Source: Monosporascus cannonballus (Eukaryota; Ascomycota; Sordariomycetes; Xylariales). From it: 64,000 nt of DNA. Positions within the stretch are counted from its first letter, which is position 1; every line of letters starts with the position of its first letter. The notes beneath the pieces were generated by a model that saw only the letters and a list, made by a program, of their open reading frames with translations, was not told the DNA's origin and did no database searches. Shown one piece after another: positions 1-12,447 of this stretch. The position numbers and the translations under genes are program-made. Location of the stretch: positions 125,474 through 189,473 of the forward strand of contig QJNS01000117.1 in NCBI GenBank assembly GCA_004154925.1, given 5' to 3'.

Positions 1-570
1 GACGGCCATCCGCGAGGAGCGGAAGGACATCGTCCGTTTCCTGCTTGTAAGGACTCTCCGCCAAACCTACCCCCCTACCGTCCCCACCCTCCCCCCCTGC
101 CCTTCTCCAGTCATTACCTTGGGCACTTCAATATCCTGGGTGCAAGCGAGATTCCCAAGACAAGAAAAAATAAGCAAGTTACTGATGCGGACCGTACACA
201 GGAGGCGGGCGCCGATGTCAACTCGCCGGGCGAGCACCTGCCGATCGTCAAGGCGCTGCGGCGGATGCACGGGGCCGACACGGAGGTGGTGGAGCTGCTG
301 CTGCGGCACGGCGCCGACCCCAACAAGATGTACCGCGGGCACAACGGTTACTTCCAGGCTATCGAGAACGGCGACTCCGACGTGCTGAGCCTGCTCGCCA
401 AGAGCTTCCCCCCGGACCTCGACGCCTGCGACGACGCCGGCATGACCCTACTCCAGGTCGCCTCGAGCCGCGGCTGGGACGAGGGCCGCCAGATTCTTCT
501 CGCCGCCGGCACCAGCGCTAACGGTGGTTCTGCTGCTGCCACTGCTGGTTCCGCGACGGCGCCGCGGTAA
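1..570 (+). CDS. Ankyrin-repeat protein, 3' end (partial)
   Basis: The window opens inside an exon (frame from base 2) that ends at a GTAAGG donor at 47. Splicing to a CAG acceptor at 199-201 (155-bp intron, phase 0) continues the frame at 202 to a TAA stop at 568-570. The second exon carries an ankyrin consensus: ADTEVVELLLRHGADPNK, followed by a weaker repeat (DDAGMTLLQVASSRGWDEGR) and a low-complexity Ser/Ala/Thr tail. Ankyrin repeats are protein-binding scaffolds, so a specific role cannot be inferred. The N-terminal part lies upstream of the window. The split of the repeat across the splice site supports the intron. I am confident of the repeat class and not of any function. Confidence 0.8.
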   Translation, partial: DGHPRGAEGHRPFPACKDSPPNLPPYRPHPPPLPFSSHYLGHFNILGASEIPKTRKNKQVTDADRTQEAGADVNSPGEHLPIVKALRRMHGADTEVVELLLRHGADPNKMYRGHNGYFQAIENGDSDVLSLLAKSFPPDLDACDDAGMTLLQVASSRGWDEGRQILLAAGTSANGGSAAATAGSATAPR

Positions 571-3500
571 AGGCGGGATGCGTTCGGGTATGCACCCGCC
601 ACCCGCCCATGCGCACGCGCGCATGCATTCGATCAGGTTTACGCGCCTATGCGCGGCTACTACGGACTTCACACCTACCGGTGTCACTCCTTATAAACGT
701 TTCTGTCCCCTTTATCGATGTATGCTTTTACATGGCTCTTGATATCCCCTCTTGCTCAGAAGGTCTCGGGGGACGCGGCAGGTAAAGGAAAGTGTGGGGG
801 TTTATTACGGACCGGATAACAAAAAGGCGGATGGGATGGTGCCGTCTGAGTGCTAGGGGACTGTACGCGTCTTCTCTCTTGTACGTTGATAGTTAACCCC
901 CATATACGCGCGGCTGCTAGACGGCCCCCTTGTAATGGTAATTGCGTTAAACGGCCCCACCTCGTTGTTATTCTCGATCTGGCGAAGATGCCCTCCGACG
1001 ACGTCCTTCGATGGGCGGAAACGCCCATTCCATTCATACCTCGATAGTCACGCCCGCGGCAGTCAACAAGGAAGTATCAATAGAGCGGGATCGCTGTGTT
1101 TGGGCAACAGAGACAGCCAAAAACCAGCGGTCTACCTGCTATTAGTGTTGGTTAGGAGAAGAAGGTCTTCGAGTTGAAGATCCCGGCTCGGGATAGCTCA
1201 CGGAAGTAAAGTATACCGGGCGGAAACAGCTACCGGCAGGGATGTGAAATTATTCCTTAGGTTTTAGTCGTCTTCTGGCTAAGACTCTACTTAATTAAGC
1301 ATAAGGCTAACTAATTTGAGTTGAGGTTTAACTATTGTTGTTTTTAGTTAGTCTTCCATATGTTTTTAATAAATTCAATAAATTTAAAATTTATAACGAC
1401 GATATAAACAGGGCAAATACGGGCTTATTACCCTGCCCGAAAGATATTTTTTCTACTTGAATTTCTCTTTAGCGATTAAAAAAAAAAACATATGCTTTTA
1501 ATACTCTTTTCCCAAAGAGCTCTTAATCAGACCTAGTTTTGTCAATCTTTCCTTGGGTTTGGTTTAATTCGTCTTCGTCGAGCAGGTTCCTAATTAAGTC
1601 AGTATTAGTCAAAGAGGTAAAATAGCTAAAGTCACAACTCTGGCGATTGGGGAGAGTCCGGAGGTCGTCCGCAGTGACCTCCCCCACAGTATTCGCGTCT
1701 GTCGAAAACGATGGGATTCCCGCAATCCTGCCTGTCTGTCTGAGTCAGCAGTAGTCGCGTATTAAGCGCGGCATCGGTCAGCGCGACAGCCCAACCAGTG
1801 TAGGAGGAGTAAAACATCGCGGCCCGTCGCCAAAAGGGGGGTTTAGGGGCGCAAACGAAAGTGCGGGTTATACCATGCGGTAATACGGTCGTAAGGGCAC
1901 ATTCCCGTCCCCAACCCGCCCGACGAGCAGCCATTGAGAACTTCCAGCAGAACTGGCGCCGCGTCGGCCTCGTCAAACGGGAACAACCGACCGCGGAGGC
2001 AACACGAGAGACGTTAAAGATAGCGCTCTATGAGCCTTTTTTTTTTCGAACCATACGTGAGGTAGATGTATCGGCCCGGGGTTACCCCTCTCGCTTTTAA
2101 CAGCAATAAGACGCCCGCTGAGGCACGGGCTCGTTAACTCGTTGACAAGGCGTGATGGACTTGTAAGATACGTATACGAGGTTTGCTCGTAGATATTTTG
2201 ATGCGATATGAAGCGCATTACTCCACATCGGACCGCCGTTGCGCGTCAGTCTGAGAAGCGGTGCGGGCATATCAGGGGTTAATAAATTTCTACGTTGTCG
2301 ACAGATTCAAAGTGTTCGGCCCCTGAGATCCTGCGGCGCCGGGTCCGCCAAATACCTTGCCGGTATAGAGTTGTTGTCTATTTTCTGTGTCTCTATCTAC
2401 CTCCTTTCACACTGAGATGGTCTACGCCACATACTCAGTCCGGCTGGTGAGTGGGTTCTTACAGAGTAGCGCCTGACCGGATTATGACGGGTTTCAGGGA
2501 AGCAGCGGAGCGAATCGTAGCCTCGTCTATGTGCATTATTGAGACGCTACAATGCAGATAGAGGCCTAGCCAAGAGCGACATGTTAATGTGATGGATTGG
2601 GCGTGCGGCTGGTCCCTTGACTTATAAGATGTTCTATCGCAGCCCCCCTTTTACGCGACCGCGGCATGCGATATAGGATAATACCACCAAGAGAAGGATG
2701 TTTTCGCCGCAGCAATCAGTCGCTAGAAATCACATCTAATGCCGTCTAAAATGTTGATCCGGTCGATCTGGAGTGTTATCTTGTAACATAGGTTTTACCC
2801 ACTAGTAAGAAGCTTCGGCCCAACTTGGTGGACAAGACCATAAACCTCAAATACATGAATTAATTAACTTCAGAACAAAACCACAGGGGTCCGGGTATAC
2901 CATAATGTGCCATTCTAATATAAAAGGGGACCAATCTACGCCCCCCACGTAATGCTCAGAACCAGCTAGGAACACGTGGAGACGATCACAGCAATATTCA
3001 CAAATGCTAGTCAGCGCAAGCAAAAGTAGAGTAGATAGGCATCGTTAACGTGATGCAACAGTATTATGTACTATTTAAACCCCTTAATCCAGACAGATAT
3101 ATGTACGGATCCGGGATTTGAAGCCAGGCCTCGTACAGCCCAATTCCGCCCGCTCATCTATACGCCTGCCATGCTCCCAGATGCCGTCATCGCTTTCTGG
3201 ACCGTGCTCACTCACGAAAACCGATGGAACGACAACAAGCACGCCGTGATGAGCTTCCCTGGGAGAAATTTCAATGGCAATATTCCGCGCCCATTCGCAA
3301 ACTCCTGTGCACCCCTCCCTCCCGCCCCCCTTCAGCGGCAAGATTGATATTACGTCTAGACATCGTGACTTATCAGAGACAGAATACGTACATGTCGTTC
3401 AAAATCAACCCCATGACGCCGGCCCTATGTGTAGCTGGAAAATATTCTATCAAACAATGCTTGTGTGATCGGTGAACATCTCGCTCAGCGTATGCCAGCT

Positions 3501-3583
3501 GCTTCGATTCCTCGAGTGCCAAGAATGCCGGATTAGCTGTCGTCCCACACGGTAGAAGTCGGATGTGCTGCGGCCAAGTCCTT
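571..3583. other. Intergenic, no supported gene
   Basis: No reading frame here has recognisable protein character. Roughly 1,250-1,620 is AT-rich and TpA-rich and looks like a short RIP-affected remnant. The rest has ordinary composition with scattered short frames that overlap on both strands. Confidence 0.5.
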
Positions 3584-5329
3584 CTATGGCGAAGCCCAGC
3601 CACCAGCAACGTCGACCCACTCGGCCAAGCAAGAACCTTCCTTGCCTTCGACATCGACAATATCCGTATCACAGCGGCAACGGCAGCCGACGCCGTTCTC
3701 CTTCTCTTCATCCCATTGAGCCCAATACTGGTCCTCTTCCTCCCTCTTATTCTCGGGAGTGGTCTTCTCCAAGAAGGGCTCATGGGGAAGCTGGCGGGCG
3801 GGCGCGTTTGCTGGGCAGTGCTGGATAGTCGTGTGTCGGTAACCGAAGTCGCGGAAGTAATGGATGTCTTTGACGCCCAAGAGAATACCGGCGGCGAGGG
3901 AATGGATAGGCGCGTCCCCCCACTAGCTCAAGTCAGTAACCACAGATGTGATAGGCAAGCGGAGACGACATATGGATACATACTCTTTCCATCCAGAAAC
4001 CGCCACTGCGGTCCATCATCTCGAAGAAGTCCTCGTATTCTTTGCTACGGAACCAGCTGAGCTTAGCGATCTCGAAGTTGGACCAGAAATGGCACATGTT
4101 ATACGATTCGCCCTCCATGGCCTCGGGATGGATTTCGGGCAAGCTGGTGTGGCCAGGATCGGTGCGCATGATCTCTTCTGGTAGCGGGGGTTTGTAGTTG
4201 GGGTCATTCTCAGGGACCTCCGGCGGCGGCTGTTCGCGTGGCTCAACAAACATCTCCCAGAGACCCTGGGAAGTGATGTTATTGAGGCGCTTGTAGGCAG
4301 AGGCGTAGCGGAAGATGTTGGGCACGGTCTCGCGGAGTTCTTTGACGGCGATAGTAAAGCCATAGGTCTTATTGTTCTCGATCATATGAAGGAAGGGGTC
4401 GCTAAGCCATGGTTAGTATGATGACCGGGGCACCAGTTCGAGGTAAGAAAAGACGCACTAGGTAATGTCGCAGAAATACTTGATCTCCGGCTCCAGGCGC
4501 CAGTACCATTCGTATTTGGCAAGGAGAGGGTGCTTGTAGAAAAATCCCGAGTAGAAGCGGCACATGGCATGGTAACTCTCCAAGCCACCGTACATGACAG
4601 CAGCGTCGCCCTGCTTCGCGATACCCTCTTTTGCAACCTTGGGGTCGATCCAGTCTGGGTATCCCCACATTTCCGGCCCAACCCTGCCGAACTCGACAGT
4701 ACCCGAAGTGTAGTTGCGGACAATATCCTTGAAGGTTTGGTTGAACTCGCCGTCATTTAGGAAGACGTAGGGGTAGTGGAACCATCGGTTGAAGTGACGT
4801 TCAATGGATTTGACAGACTGGATCACGCCATCAAGCTCCTTGTTCCGGGCGAGGACGACGAAAGCAGCGTTGGCCCGCGGCTTGTTGACTTCCTCTTTGG
4901 GGTCGAGACAGCCGGTGACAAACACCTTATCATGTTCTTCGCTAATTTTCCTATTGGCCGGAATTTCCCGGTCAGCGCCACGGAACGACGGATGCGACAC
5001 AGGTTGCGGTCATGGCCCGCATAACCCACTTACCTGATGGCCGGCGGAGCCCCAGCTGGCATTAATATCCTGCCTGGAGATGCTGGATGCCTCACGAAAA
5101 GCACAAGTATGAGAATGACGACGATGCAGGGGAAGAGCACGACGACGCCTAGCGGAACGGATATGCTCGAGTTCCCCCTTAACCTGAGAGGCCTCCGAAA
5201 GAAAGCGAGGCGCGATACCAGACGAGTTGTAGGTCGCGTCGACGTCCTCTCCTTCTCGTCGGCTAATGGAAGCGGCGAGGTTGATGAGTAGGGCACGCGC
5301 TTATAAGCGCGCCTAAAGAGATCCATCAT
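3584..5329 (-). CDS. GT15 (Kre2/Mnt1-type) alpha-1,2-mannosyltransferase
   Basis: A complete four-exon gene: 5034-5329, 4459-4950, 3984-4401 and 3584-3922. The introns are 83, 57 and 61 bp with donors GTAAGT, GTGCGT and GTATGT and AG acceptors; a tyrosine codon is split TA|C at intron 2. The spliced frame is 514 codons, usual for the family. It starts with a basic cytoplasmic tail and one hydrophobic segment near residues 57-80, giving a type II Golgi anchor. The catalytic domain has NAAFVVLARN, HYPYVFLND, YEWYWRLEPEIKYFCDI, and YNMCHFWSNFEIA, which holds the glutamate implicated in catalysis, then GGFWMER|WGDAPIHS across intron 3. The family transfers mannose from GDP-mannose to O- and N-linked glycans in the Golgi. 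The C-terminal tail after GYRH is longer and more acidic than in the yeast enzyme. The gene looks intact. Confidence 0.94.
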
Positions 5330-7420
5330 GGATCACCGGCTACGTGGCGTGCCCCAGTGCTATGGGAGAGAGGCAGAGCGTTGGAGGTGAGCCCAGCTAC
5401 GGTGGTGCAATGGTCCGATTAATCGCGTATGTGAAGGGAATTCATGTAGGCACTGTATAGGCGGATGGATGTCTGCGAGGGGGATAACAGCAAAGATGGA
5501 GAAGTGGGAAGGTTGATGGATGGATTGTTGATGAAGGCCCTTCCTCTTGTCTTGGCGTTCCAGAAGGCAATTGAAGAAAATTAGGGTCAATAGGGATCAG
5601 GATAGGGGCCACTTGCGGCACAGGCAAGTACAAAACGGTACAAGAGGGCTGGCGCTAAGCATGATCGAGATGTTTTGCCCAGCCGTGCAGGTATTGGACA
5701 GAATCGTTATCTGCCACGGCAAATGGTTGGGACAAGGTTGACCCTAGGTACCTATTAATATGTACTAGCTAATCCGCTGAACCTTCTTTCGAGTTTTTTT
5801 TTTTTTTACAGTACCCGATTTGTACCTGCTTGTACTGCTTAAAGCGTTAGTACCAAGGTTATGAATACGAGGTACAAATACACCTGCCACAATAGTCCGA
5901 TAAGCGCTGACACCGATAACATGCATGGTCCTCTAATTGGGGCTAGAACGGTTACGCGTCCGGGAGAAACACCAAAAACTTGGTGTCCCACTCCATGTGT
6001 TGCCTCCCACGGGGTATTTATCCTCCCTCTAAATCGCTAAATTTTCGGTGTCGACGTGTGGCTTCCGCGATGGTGGTCCTTATCCAAGTCCGGAGGGAAA
6101 CATGACAAGGCCAAACCTCGAGGTAAGGCACAACAAGCACAATTTGTTAACGTAACCTTGCACAGCGTCCATAAAACGTTTAGCCACAATCACCGCTAAT
6201 CGGGGGAGTAAGGCTGGTGCCAGTGGCTGATGGGGACCCCCGCGCTTTGAGAGGCGGTCTGTGCTCATATATATGCCAAGCTTTTGAATGTGTTACTGTA
6301 AGTCACGAGCTTCGTCGGGCTTGTCAGCATAGGTTAAACTCAACTTCACCCAATTGGAAACACCTTCTCCACGCGGCCGAGATGTGCTCTTTAATAGTGT
6401 TGCATGGATTCAAGTCCAAACGCTATATCCTCAAAGGCTCACTCGCAGCCATGTGATCACGCCTAGGCCTACTTATTCTATCCATCTAAGACACATACAC
6501 GTCGAAGCGCCTCAGTAAGGAAAAGAGCAAGACATCACATTTTGAGTTCTAATCCGGCCGAAACTCTCCGGCGTATGGGAACTTGTCTATAAATTCTAGA
6601 AGCAAAAGGTAACCTCAGAGCTTACAACTCACCATCTGATTATGCTGCAGCTACCGGCAATGTTGTTATATATATATATCTGTGGATGATAATGCTCATA
6701 GCCTGAGACGGGTTGATGCCCTTTACTGCACACCTCGACTCCTGAAGGCGTTGTTCAGGTAGCTGGCCATACAGTTTATCAGATACTGGATTCAATTTGA
6801 TATTGCATAGTTCCTCTTATTGGACCAGAATCTGATCTGCTTTCATCAACTCCTGATATTAGCCGGCAAAAGTGGAAAATCCATTCGATGTCCAATCACA
6901 CCCCTTTCCTTTTCGGGCTCCTGGTTTCTCGCCTAATTAGGTCAATTTATGTCCCTCCTTCCGCTACTCAAGAGAGGAGGTTGTTTCTGTTTTTGGATCT
7001 TTAGTAATGCAACTTGTCGTCACGAAGCTACCAGACGGCGACAGGATGTCCTCAGCTTGGCAGACATAGCCAATGAGTGGGAAGCAAGAGCCAATCAGGG
7101 CCATCGTAGCCCTTGCACTTAGAGGGTATAACTGGCCTATGTTCGACTGCCGAACCTTGAGATGGCGATCGGAAGCATGTTAAGACGGCTCTCCGCATTT
7201 TACACCACCACAAAGGCTTGGACTGAAGTGGCATTAGGAAGAGAGGATGAAGTGATGGCGGCGGAGAATATATAGTGCCAGCACTCTCGAGGCCCCGTGA
7301 CGATCCGCTCGGTCTCCCATTCTTGCGCGACCTAACTTAAGCAGCGAATATCTCTGCCGTAGGATCCCAAATCGACCCCCATAGTCATTATCAGGGTTTT
7401 GGGGTTACCAGCGGATCAAA
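5330..7420. other. Intergenic, no supported gene
   Basis: About 2.1 kb of ordinary composition between divergently transcribed genes (GT15 on minus, dehydrogenase-like on plus). It must hold both promoters. I see no conserved frame, repeat pair or RNA gene in it. Confidence 0.5.
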
Positions 7421-8837
7421 ATGCGTTGGATCTCTGCGTTGACAAGCGCGACTGCCCTTCTGGGTACAGGTAAGAGGCCACCTGATCCGAATGCTTGGAC
7501 GAAGCTAATGGATATGGCAAGCTCTCTCTCAGGAGCCACCATCGTTCCCATTCCCGACAAGCTGCTCCGGAGTTTCGGCGCCCAGATATGCAAACACGGT
7601 CAACTCGGGATGGCAGATGACGAAGATTGTGGGCGGCCTCCGCCAACCCAGAACGATTGTCTTCGATCCACTGGGCCATATGCTAGTCCTCCAAGCAACC
7701 ATGGGCATATCGGTCCACACCTTTGGAACAAACGGGTGTGTCAATAGCACGAGGACCCTATATTCCAACGCCGGTCTAAACCATGGACTCACCCTCACCC
7801 CTGACGGAAGAACTCTTTACGCGAGTTCGCAGACCCAGGCGTGGTCATGGACCTATGACCCCGTCGCAATGACGCTGAGCAACCAGAGGGTCGTGATCAA
7901 CGGCATGGCCCAGGGCATCCACTCTACGCGAAGCATCATGGTCTCTCCCACAAACCCGAACCTTGTTATCGTCTCTGTGGGCAGCAACAGCAACTGGGAC
8001 TACGCTACGTCCGACCCCCGCACGGGCCGTTCCATTATCAAGGTCTTCGACATGAGCGCGGTCCCGGGCAATGGCTACAACTACAATACGCAGGGAACTG
8101 TCCTCGGCTTCGGACTTAGGAACTCTGTCGCTATGTCTTTCGACCCCAACGGCCACGTCTGGACATCCGAGAACAGCGGCGACAGCTTCACTCGCAACGG
8201 CCAGGATATCCACAACGACAACCCGGCCGAGGAGCTGAACTATCGTAAGTGTACTCGCCGACAAACCCACGTCCGATCTACTTTCTAACACCGGTGATGC
8301 GCAGTGGGCGATCCCGCGAACCCCCCGGCCAACAACTGGTACGGCTACCCGACCTGCTTCACGGTCTGGAGCACGCAGCCCTTCCCGGGGCTGCAGACGG
8401 GGTCGCAGTTCACCCTGACGCCCAACGCCAGTTTCACGGACGCCACCTGCGAACAGCGGTCGGTGCCGCCGCGCCTCAGCTTCCAGGCGCACATGGCGCC
8501 CATCAGCCAGGCGTTCGACCGCGCCGGGTCAAACCTGTACATCACGTTCCACGGCAGCTGGAACCGACAGCCGGCGAGCGGCTACAAGGTGCTCGAGATC
8601 CCCTTCCGGAGGGACGCCAACGGCAACTACGACCCGGTCCCCGCCCGCAACGCGCAGACCTTCGGCGTCGACGTCTTCGCCGCCCAGAACCCCGGCGGCT
8701 GCAACTCCCCCGGCCTGACCCAGAGCACCTGCATGCGCCTCGCCGGCCTCGCCTGGGACGCCGCCGGCGAGCGCCTCTTCGCCAGCAGCGACAACCAGGC
8801 AGAGGGCGAGATCTTCGTCTTCCGGAAGCGCGCTTGA
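7421..8837 (+). CDS. Secreted glucose/sorbosone dehydrogenase-like beta-propeller protein
   Basis: Three exons: 7421-7469, 7522-8244 and 8305-8837, with introns of 52 and 60 bp (donors GTAAGA and GTAAGT, acceptors CAAG and GCAG). The spliced frame has 434 codons. The first intron was placed so that the signal peptide (MRWISALTSATALLG then ALS) joins the mature frame beginning SCSGVSAPRYANTVNSGW. The body has propeller-type strands: GGLRQPRTIVFDPLGHMLV, HGLTLTPDGRTLYASS, AQGIHSTRSIMVSP, GHVWTSENSGDS and ITFHGSWNR. These match the fungal branch of the glucose/sorbosone dehydrogenase superfamily, related to PQQ-dependent quinoproteins. Whether it binds PQQ or a copper/haem partner, and what it oxidises, cannot be read here. 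Secretion is inferred from the signal peptide. The alternative acceptor CAG at 7530-7532 would break the frame. Confidence 0.88.
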
Positions 8838-10933
8838 GGCGTACCAAGGTCTGCGTCGCCGTGGGATGGAAGATCCCTACCCTTGAGGGAGGCTGCCGCA
8901 AGGGTTTCATGAGTCTGTTGTTCGCTTGCGATTACTGTACCTAGTTCGAGACGTCTTTTGGTTCAATACATGCTGCTCTCTTGAGCTCTTCTTCCCATAA
9001 ATCACATACATTAACCGCCTCCTTTCCTCCCGTGCGAAGGGCTAACGGTGTCGAGAAATGTGACTTCACCTCGATCTATCTCCTGTAGGCCCCTAAAACC
9101 ATAAGCGAGACATCCCGCAGGACGCCATAGCAAGGGCGTTGGCTGATTCGCTTACTTTCCGCCCGAAATATCTTGAAGGCGTCGCGCCAGTCTCAAGCAA
9201 TGGAGAAACCTTAACTTCGAGGGAAATAACTAGCACTGCAGATCAACAAAAAGAAAAAGAATACCAACTTCGCAGCAAATATTTCAGAGCAGGACCCTGG
9301 CCATTCTTCGATTTTTTTTTTTTGGCACGAATGCGGAAATAGCCAGCGCGCATGAAGCGCATGATGTCTATTACGTGTTGTGCTTCTCGGCCCTCGTCTG
9401 GGACGTTTTGCCGGGCATGCTGCGTTCTGAAACCGTGTCCTTGCGGGTACTTCCAGGAAGATGTCAATGAACACCTATACTCCTGCCCCAGGAAGCTACC
9501 GTTTCTCACCATCTCGGCCGCGTTGGCGATCTCCGAGGTCATGATTACGACCCCCGCTTGGGGTGGTGGCAGCGCTTCGACGCGGACGGACCGGGGCACT
9601 TGGCGTGCCTGTGTTATAGCCCCCTCCGGTGGATGGTCGCTGGCGGTTGCCTTGGGTCTTCTTCCTGTTGCAACTCTGGTTCTGCCCTGGCCGGTTCTGA
9701 TTGCGTGGGATTTGCGCGCGGGAGGGGAATAGGGGTCGGAGTGATACCCTTCTGACGGGAAGGGAGTCCGGTTGGTTGGCAATGGGCAAGGTGAATGAGG
9801 GAGGCGATATCATTAACACGCAATGACTAAGTGATATGGACTGCCTAAGACGATGAGAACGCTGGCTTCAAACAACGGGAGGCGAATCGCGATGGTGTGG
9901 CACCTTGCTTGTACATCTACAAGGCGGTTCCGGCTCACCGGTACCTCGAGCTTCGAGTTGGAAAGTTAATACCAGGTGCGCTGCCCTCTAAGTCCCGCTC
10001 TTTTCGCGTCATAGTATCTCTACCGCCTCCAGTCTTATTGTTATCGTCTGTGCAACTTACCGCCCTCAAGTTAGGCATACCTAGTCCATTCAATAAGCAA
10101 TCGATTGTGTACACGTTACATAATTTCGAAGTATGGCCTCAATAACCGTAGGTCCCCATGAAATAAGGTCTTGCGAGTATGGCAATGCCGGGCAATGTTC
10201 GCCCTAACCTAGAGTGATACATTGCCTACAAGCAGTGACAGAACAATCCGTCAGAGTAACGTGAGGTACTGTACTTGCGAAAGCGACTTCGCCAAAAACA
10301 CCAAATGGGGCAATTAAACGCCGAATATCCTGGCGAGCCTGTTGCGTAATCCGATGACTGGTCACAAACGGGTTCTATATTTGCGAAGCAGCTTCTCTAT
10401 ATGAGTTCTCCGGGAAATCCCAGTAAGTCATTTATCGGCAACTCTAGCTATGTCAATGTAATGTCCTACTATCCATTCGGACCATTCCCCCCGATATGAG
10501 CAGCCAGCGAGGCTCCCAAGCAATATCCGATATTGGAGATACCAGGGTGGAATAAACTAGAGTCTCTGTAGGCACCGCTGAGGGCGGAATTTATGATGCG
10601 TTGACGGAGAATTAGAAACCGCTTTCTAACAACGGAAGCCCGGTTCGCGCAAAACTTACCTCCTACAACATCGTGAGTAAGGGGAGTTTTCAGTTGGAAA
10701 GTATCTCGCACCGTCATCGCCACTCAACTTTTGATGCACCCCTGATAGGAGGCTTTCATGTTGGAATAGGGGTTAGAATAGGGGTAAGGCGACTCAACCC
10801 CTCTCCGTAGTACCTAGGGACCTAACGGATATTAGACCTATTTTAGACGACTTATTCAGATCGGCTGACCAGTATCAATTCCAGACTGGCCATCTCAGTT
10901 AAGTCGCTAGGTTGCGCTTCATCCCAGGCTCTG
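8838..10933. other. Intergenic; opposing uncharacterised frames at 9,243-9,782
   Basis: Two long overlapping frames occupy 9,243-9,782, one on each strand (179 codons on minus, 126 on plus). Neither has a domain I recognise. The minus frame ends in a Lys-rich run produced by a poly-A/T tract, and neither has splice signals that extend it convincingly. They may be one real hypothetical gene and its shadow, or nothing. The rest shows no gene. Confidence 0.3.
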
Positions 10934-11139
10934 TGTCAGGTGCCAAGGTGCGGCCCCCTTTCCGGGGCCCAGCGACCCACCAGTGTGGCTCCAGTTTGTG
11001 TATATATAGGGGGGCTTCGCCCCCGAGTAGTTAGAAAAGGGCAGGCATTAATGGTCATCTATTTACTACCCATACTATGAACCACCTGCTGGGCTGCTTC
11101 TTCTGCCTCTCACTCCGTACTTTACCATTTTCCCTGACA
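10934..11139 (+). repeat. LTR copy A of family E3 (206 bp, isolated)
   Basis: Begins TGTCAGG and ends CCTGACA, so it has TG...CA ends inside a 6-7 bp inverted repeat. It matches, in opposite orientation, the LTRs at 15,819-16,023 and 41,879-42,083 over its whole length, including a TATATATA stretch next to a GGGGGCTTCGCCCCC hairpin. The 5-bp flanks are CTCTG (left) and CTGCC (right), which do not match, and no polypurine tract is next to it. It is therefore either an old solo LTR with lost duplications or a recombination product. Confidence 0.8.
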
Positions 11140-11662
11140 CTGCCTTAGGCTCTTTTTAACGCTGGAAGCAACCGAACCAAGATATGCAGGCTGGCTGGAC
11201 ATGATTATAGAAGTTGGACTTCCCTTGAATCTTGCTGCCTATTACCAATGTCACCGAGACCTATGACGTCACGTACATATTATAATTATCATATATAATG
11301 GTGTGTATTGGAGGTGAATCAGGTTTGTGTTCTCCTTCTGTTTAGGGTAAAAATAGGTTCACCGTCTGTAATAGGTTAACAAAGTCTTCAAGAGAAGCAA
11401 TAATATCTTGCCAGCTCCTAGTAAGTACTAGTTTCTTCTGTTTATGGAGCCTGAAATAATGAATTGTTGAGGCAAAATTTTTCTCTTTCTCACCAGCTTC
11501 AAAAGGGTCGCCAAGTAGGGGAAGAGTATCTCACAATCCGCTTGGTCGCATCGGGCAGGGGATACTGCAAATCCAAAATAGTATTAAAGTCTCTATGGTG
11601 GTTAAAGACGAACCTTGTTATGATACCAGAGAAGAATAACCAACGCCAGGCGCATAGTAGCA
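11140..11662. other. Intergenic, no supported gene
   Basis: Ordinary to slightly AT-rich DNA between LTR copy A and the 3' side of the RING gene. No repeat pair or conserved frame was seen. Confidence 0.4.
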
Positions 11663-11814
11663 TTACTCCCATTCATTCGCCTCATTATCTCGTGATCTCA
11701 AGGAGTCATACGCATGCTGGGCCATGGTCATGAATTGGTGTGCCAGGAAGGCCTGGACAGCATCTCTGTGACTGGGATTCAAAGGCTCGCGCGTTTGGTG
11801 AGAGCGATCAAAAA

Positions 11815-12447
11815 TCAGCTGCAGTGTGCCCCGAACACTATCCTCAAACATTCGCGGCGGCACCCGCTGCAATAGGGGTGAACTCTGCCGCCCTGTGGAA
11901 CTGAGATAGGAACTTTACGTGCTAGTCCAAGCAGCTCGTCTGAGCTGAATTCGCGGACGCGGATGAAATGTCCGCATGCGTGGTGTATGAGAGGGAAGCG
12001 ACATGTTGGGCACGCAGGAATTTCCCTGGACATGAATTTGGCGTCGGTCCAGCTACGCAAGCAGCTCGCGCCAAAGATATGGCCACAAGGTGCCACTGTG
12101 AGCTCCTCGACCGGCCAGTCATCGCAATTGCTCATGATGGCATCAGGGAATTTCAATACCGAGCTCAAACAAATCCTACAGGTTAGCTCGAGCCTGGGTG
12201 CTTTCTTCCCGTTAGCGTTTCGGTTCTCGAGGTGGCAGTAGACTTGGGGCCAGTAATCACATTCCGTAATCATCTCCTCTACATGCTCAACTTCTTCGGG
12301 GGCCGCGCCATTCTGGGCGGGCTTGACCGTCTCGGCTGAGGAGTTCTCCTGGTTCATCTTGGGTAGAATTTTCCGGTAACGCCTCGTAGACAGTAGCAGG
12401 GAGCCTGGTTGCTGGTGTTTTCGGCTCGAACGTAGAACGGGAGGCAT
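11815..12447 (-). CDS. RING-finger domain protein
   Basis: A 210-codon frame. Residues about 90-155 carry a RING-type zinc-binding pattern: CRICL, then APCGHIFGASCLRSW and CPTCRFPL, with the two cysteine pairs and the Cys-Gly-His core visible. RING domains usually bind a ubiquitin-conjugating enzyme, so an E3 ligase role is plausible but not shown. The region after the RING (KVPISVPQGGR...CSGCRREC) resembles a short second Cys-rich segment. The frame then ends in a tail of ten unconvincing residues at 11,815, while an overlapping minus-strand frame at 11,663-11,872 stays open for about 69 more codons of better character (FEDSVRGTLQLIFDRSH). A one-base shift or an unrecognised short intron near 11,850-11,930 could join them. 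The start is the first ATG; Met at about 12,357 is an alternative. Confidence 0.75.
   Translation of the reverse strand: MPPVLRSSRKHQQPGSLLLSTRRYRKILPKMNQENSSAETVKPAQNGAAPEEVEHVEEMITECDYWPQVYCHLENRNANGKKAPRLELTCRICLSSVLKFPDAIMSNCDDWPVEELTVAPCGHIFGASCLRSWTDAKFMSREIPACPTCRFPLIHHACGHFIRVREFSSDELLGLARKVPISVPQGGRVHPYCSGCRRECLRIVFGAHCS

Noticed and set aside
1632..2218. Overlapping frames at 1,632-1,976 and 1,973-2,218 as genes
   Set aside because: No domain, no splice extension, and equally long frames on the other strand.
7470..7532. CAG acceptor at 7530-7532 for the first intron of the dehydrogenase-like gene
   Set aside because: It leaves exon 2 out of frame with the propeller domain; the upstream CAAG acceptor at 7521 keeps it.
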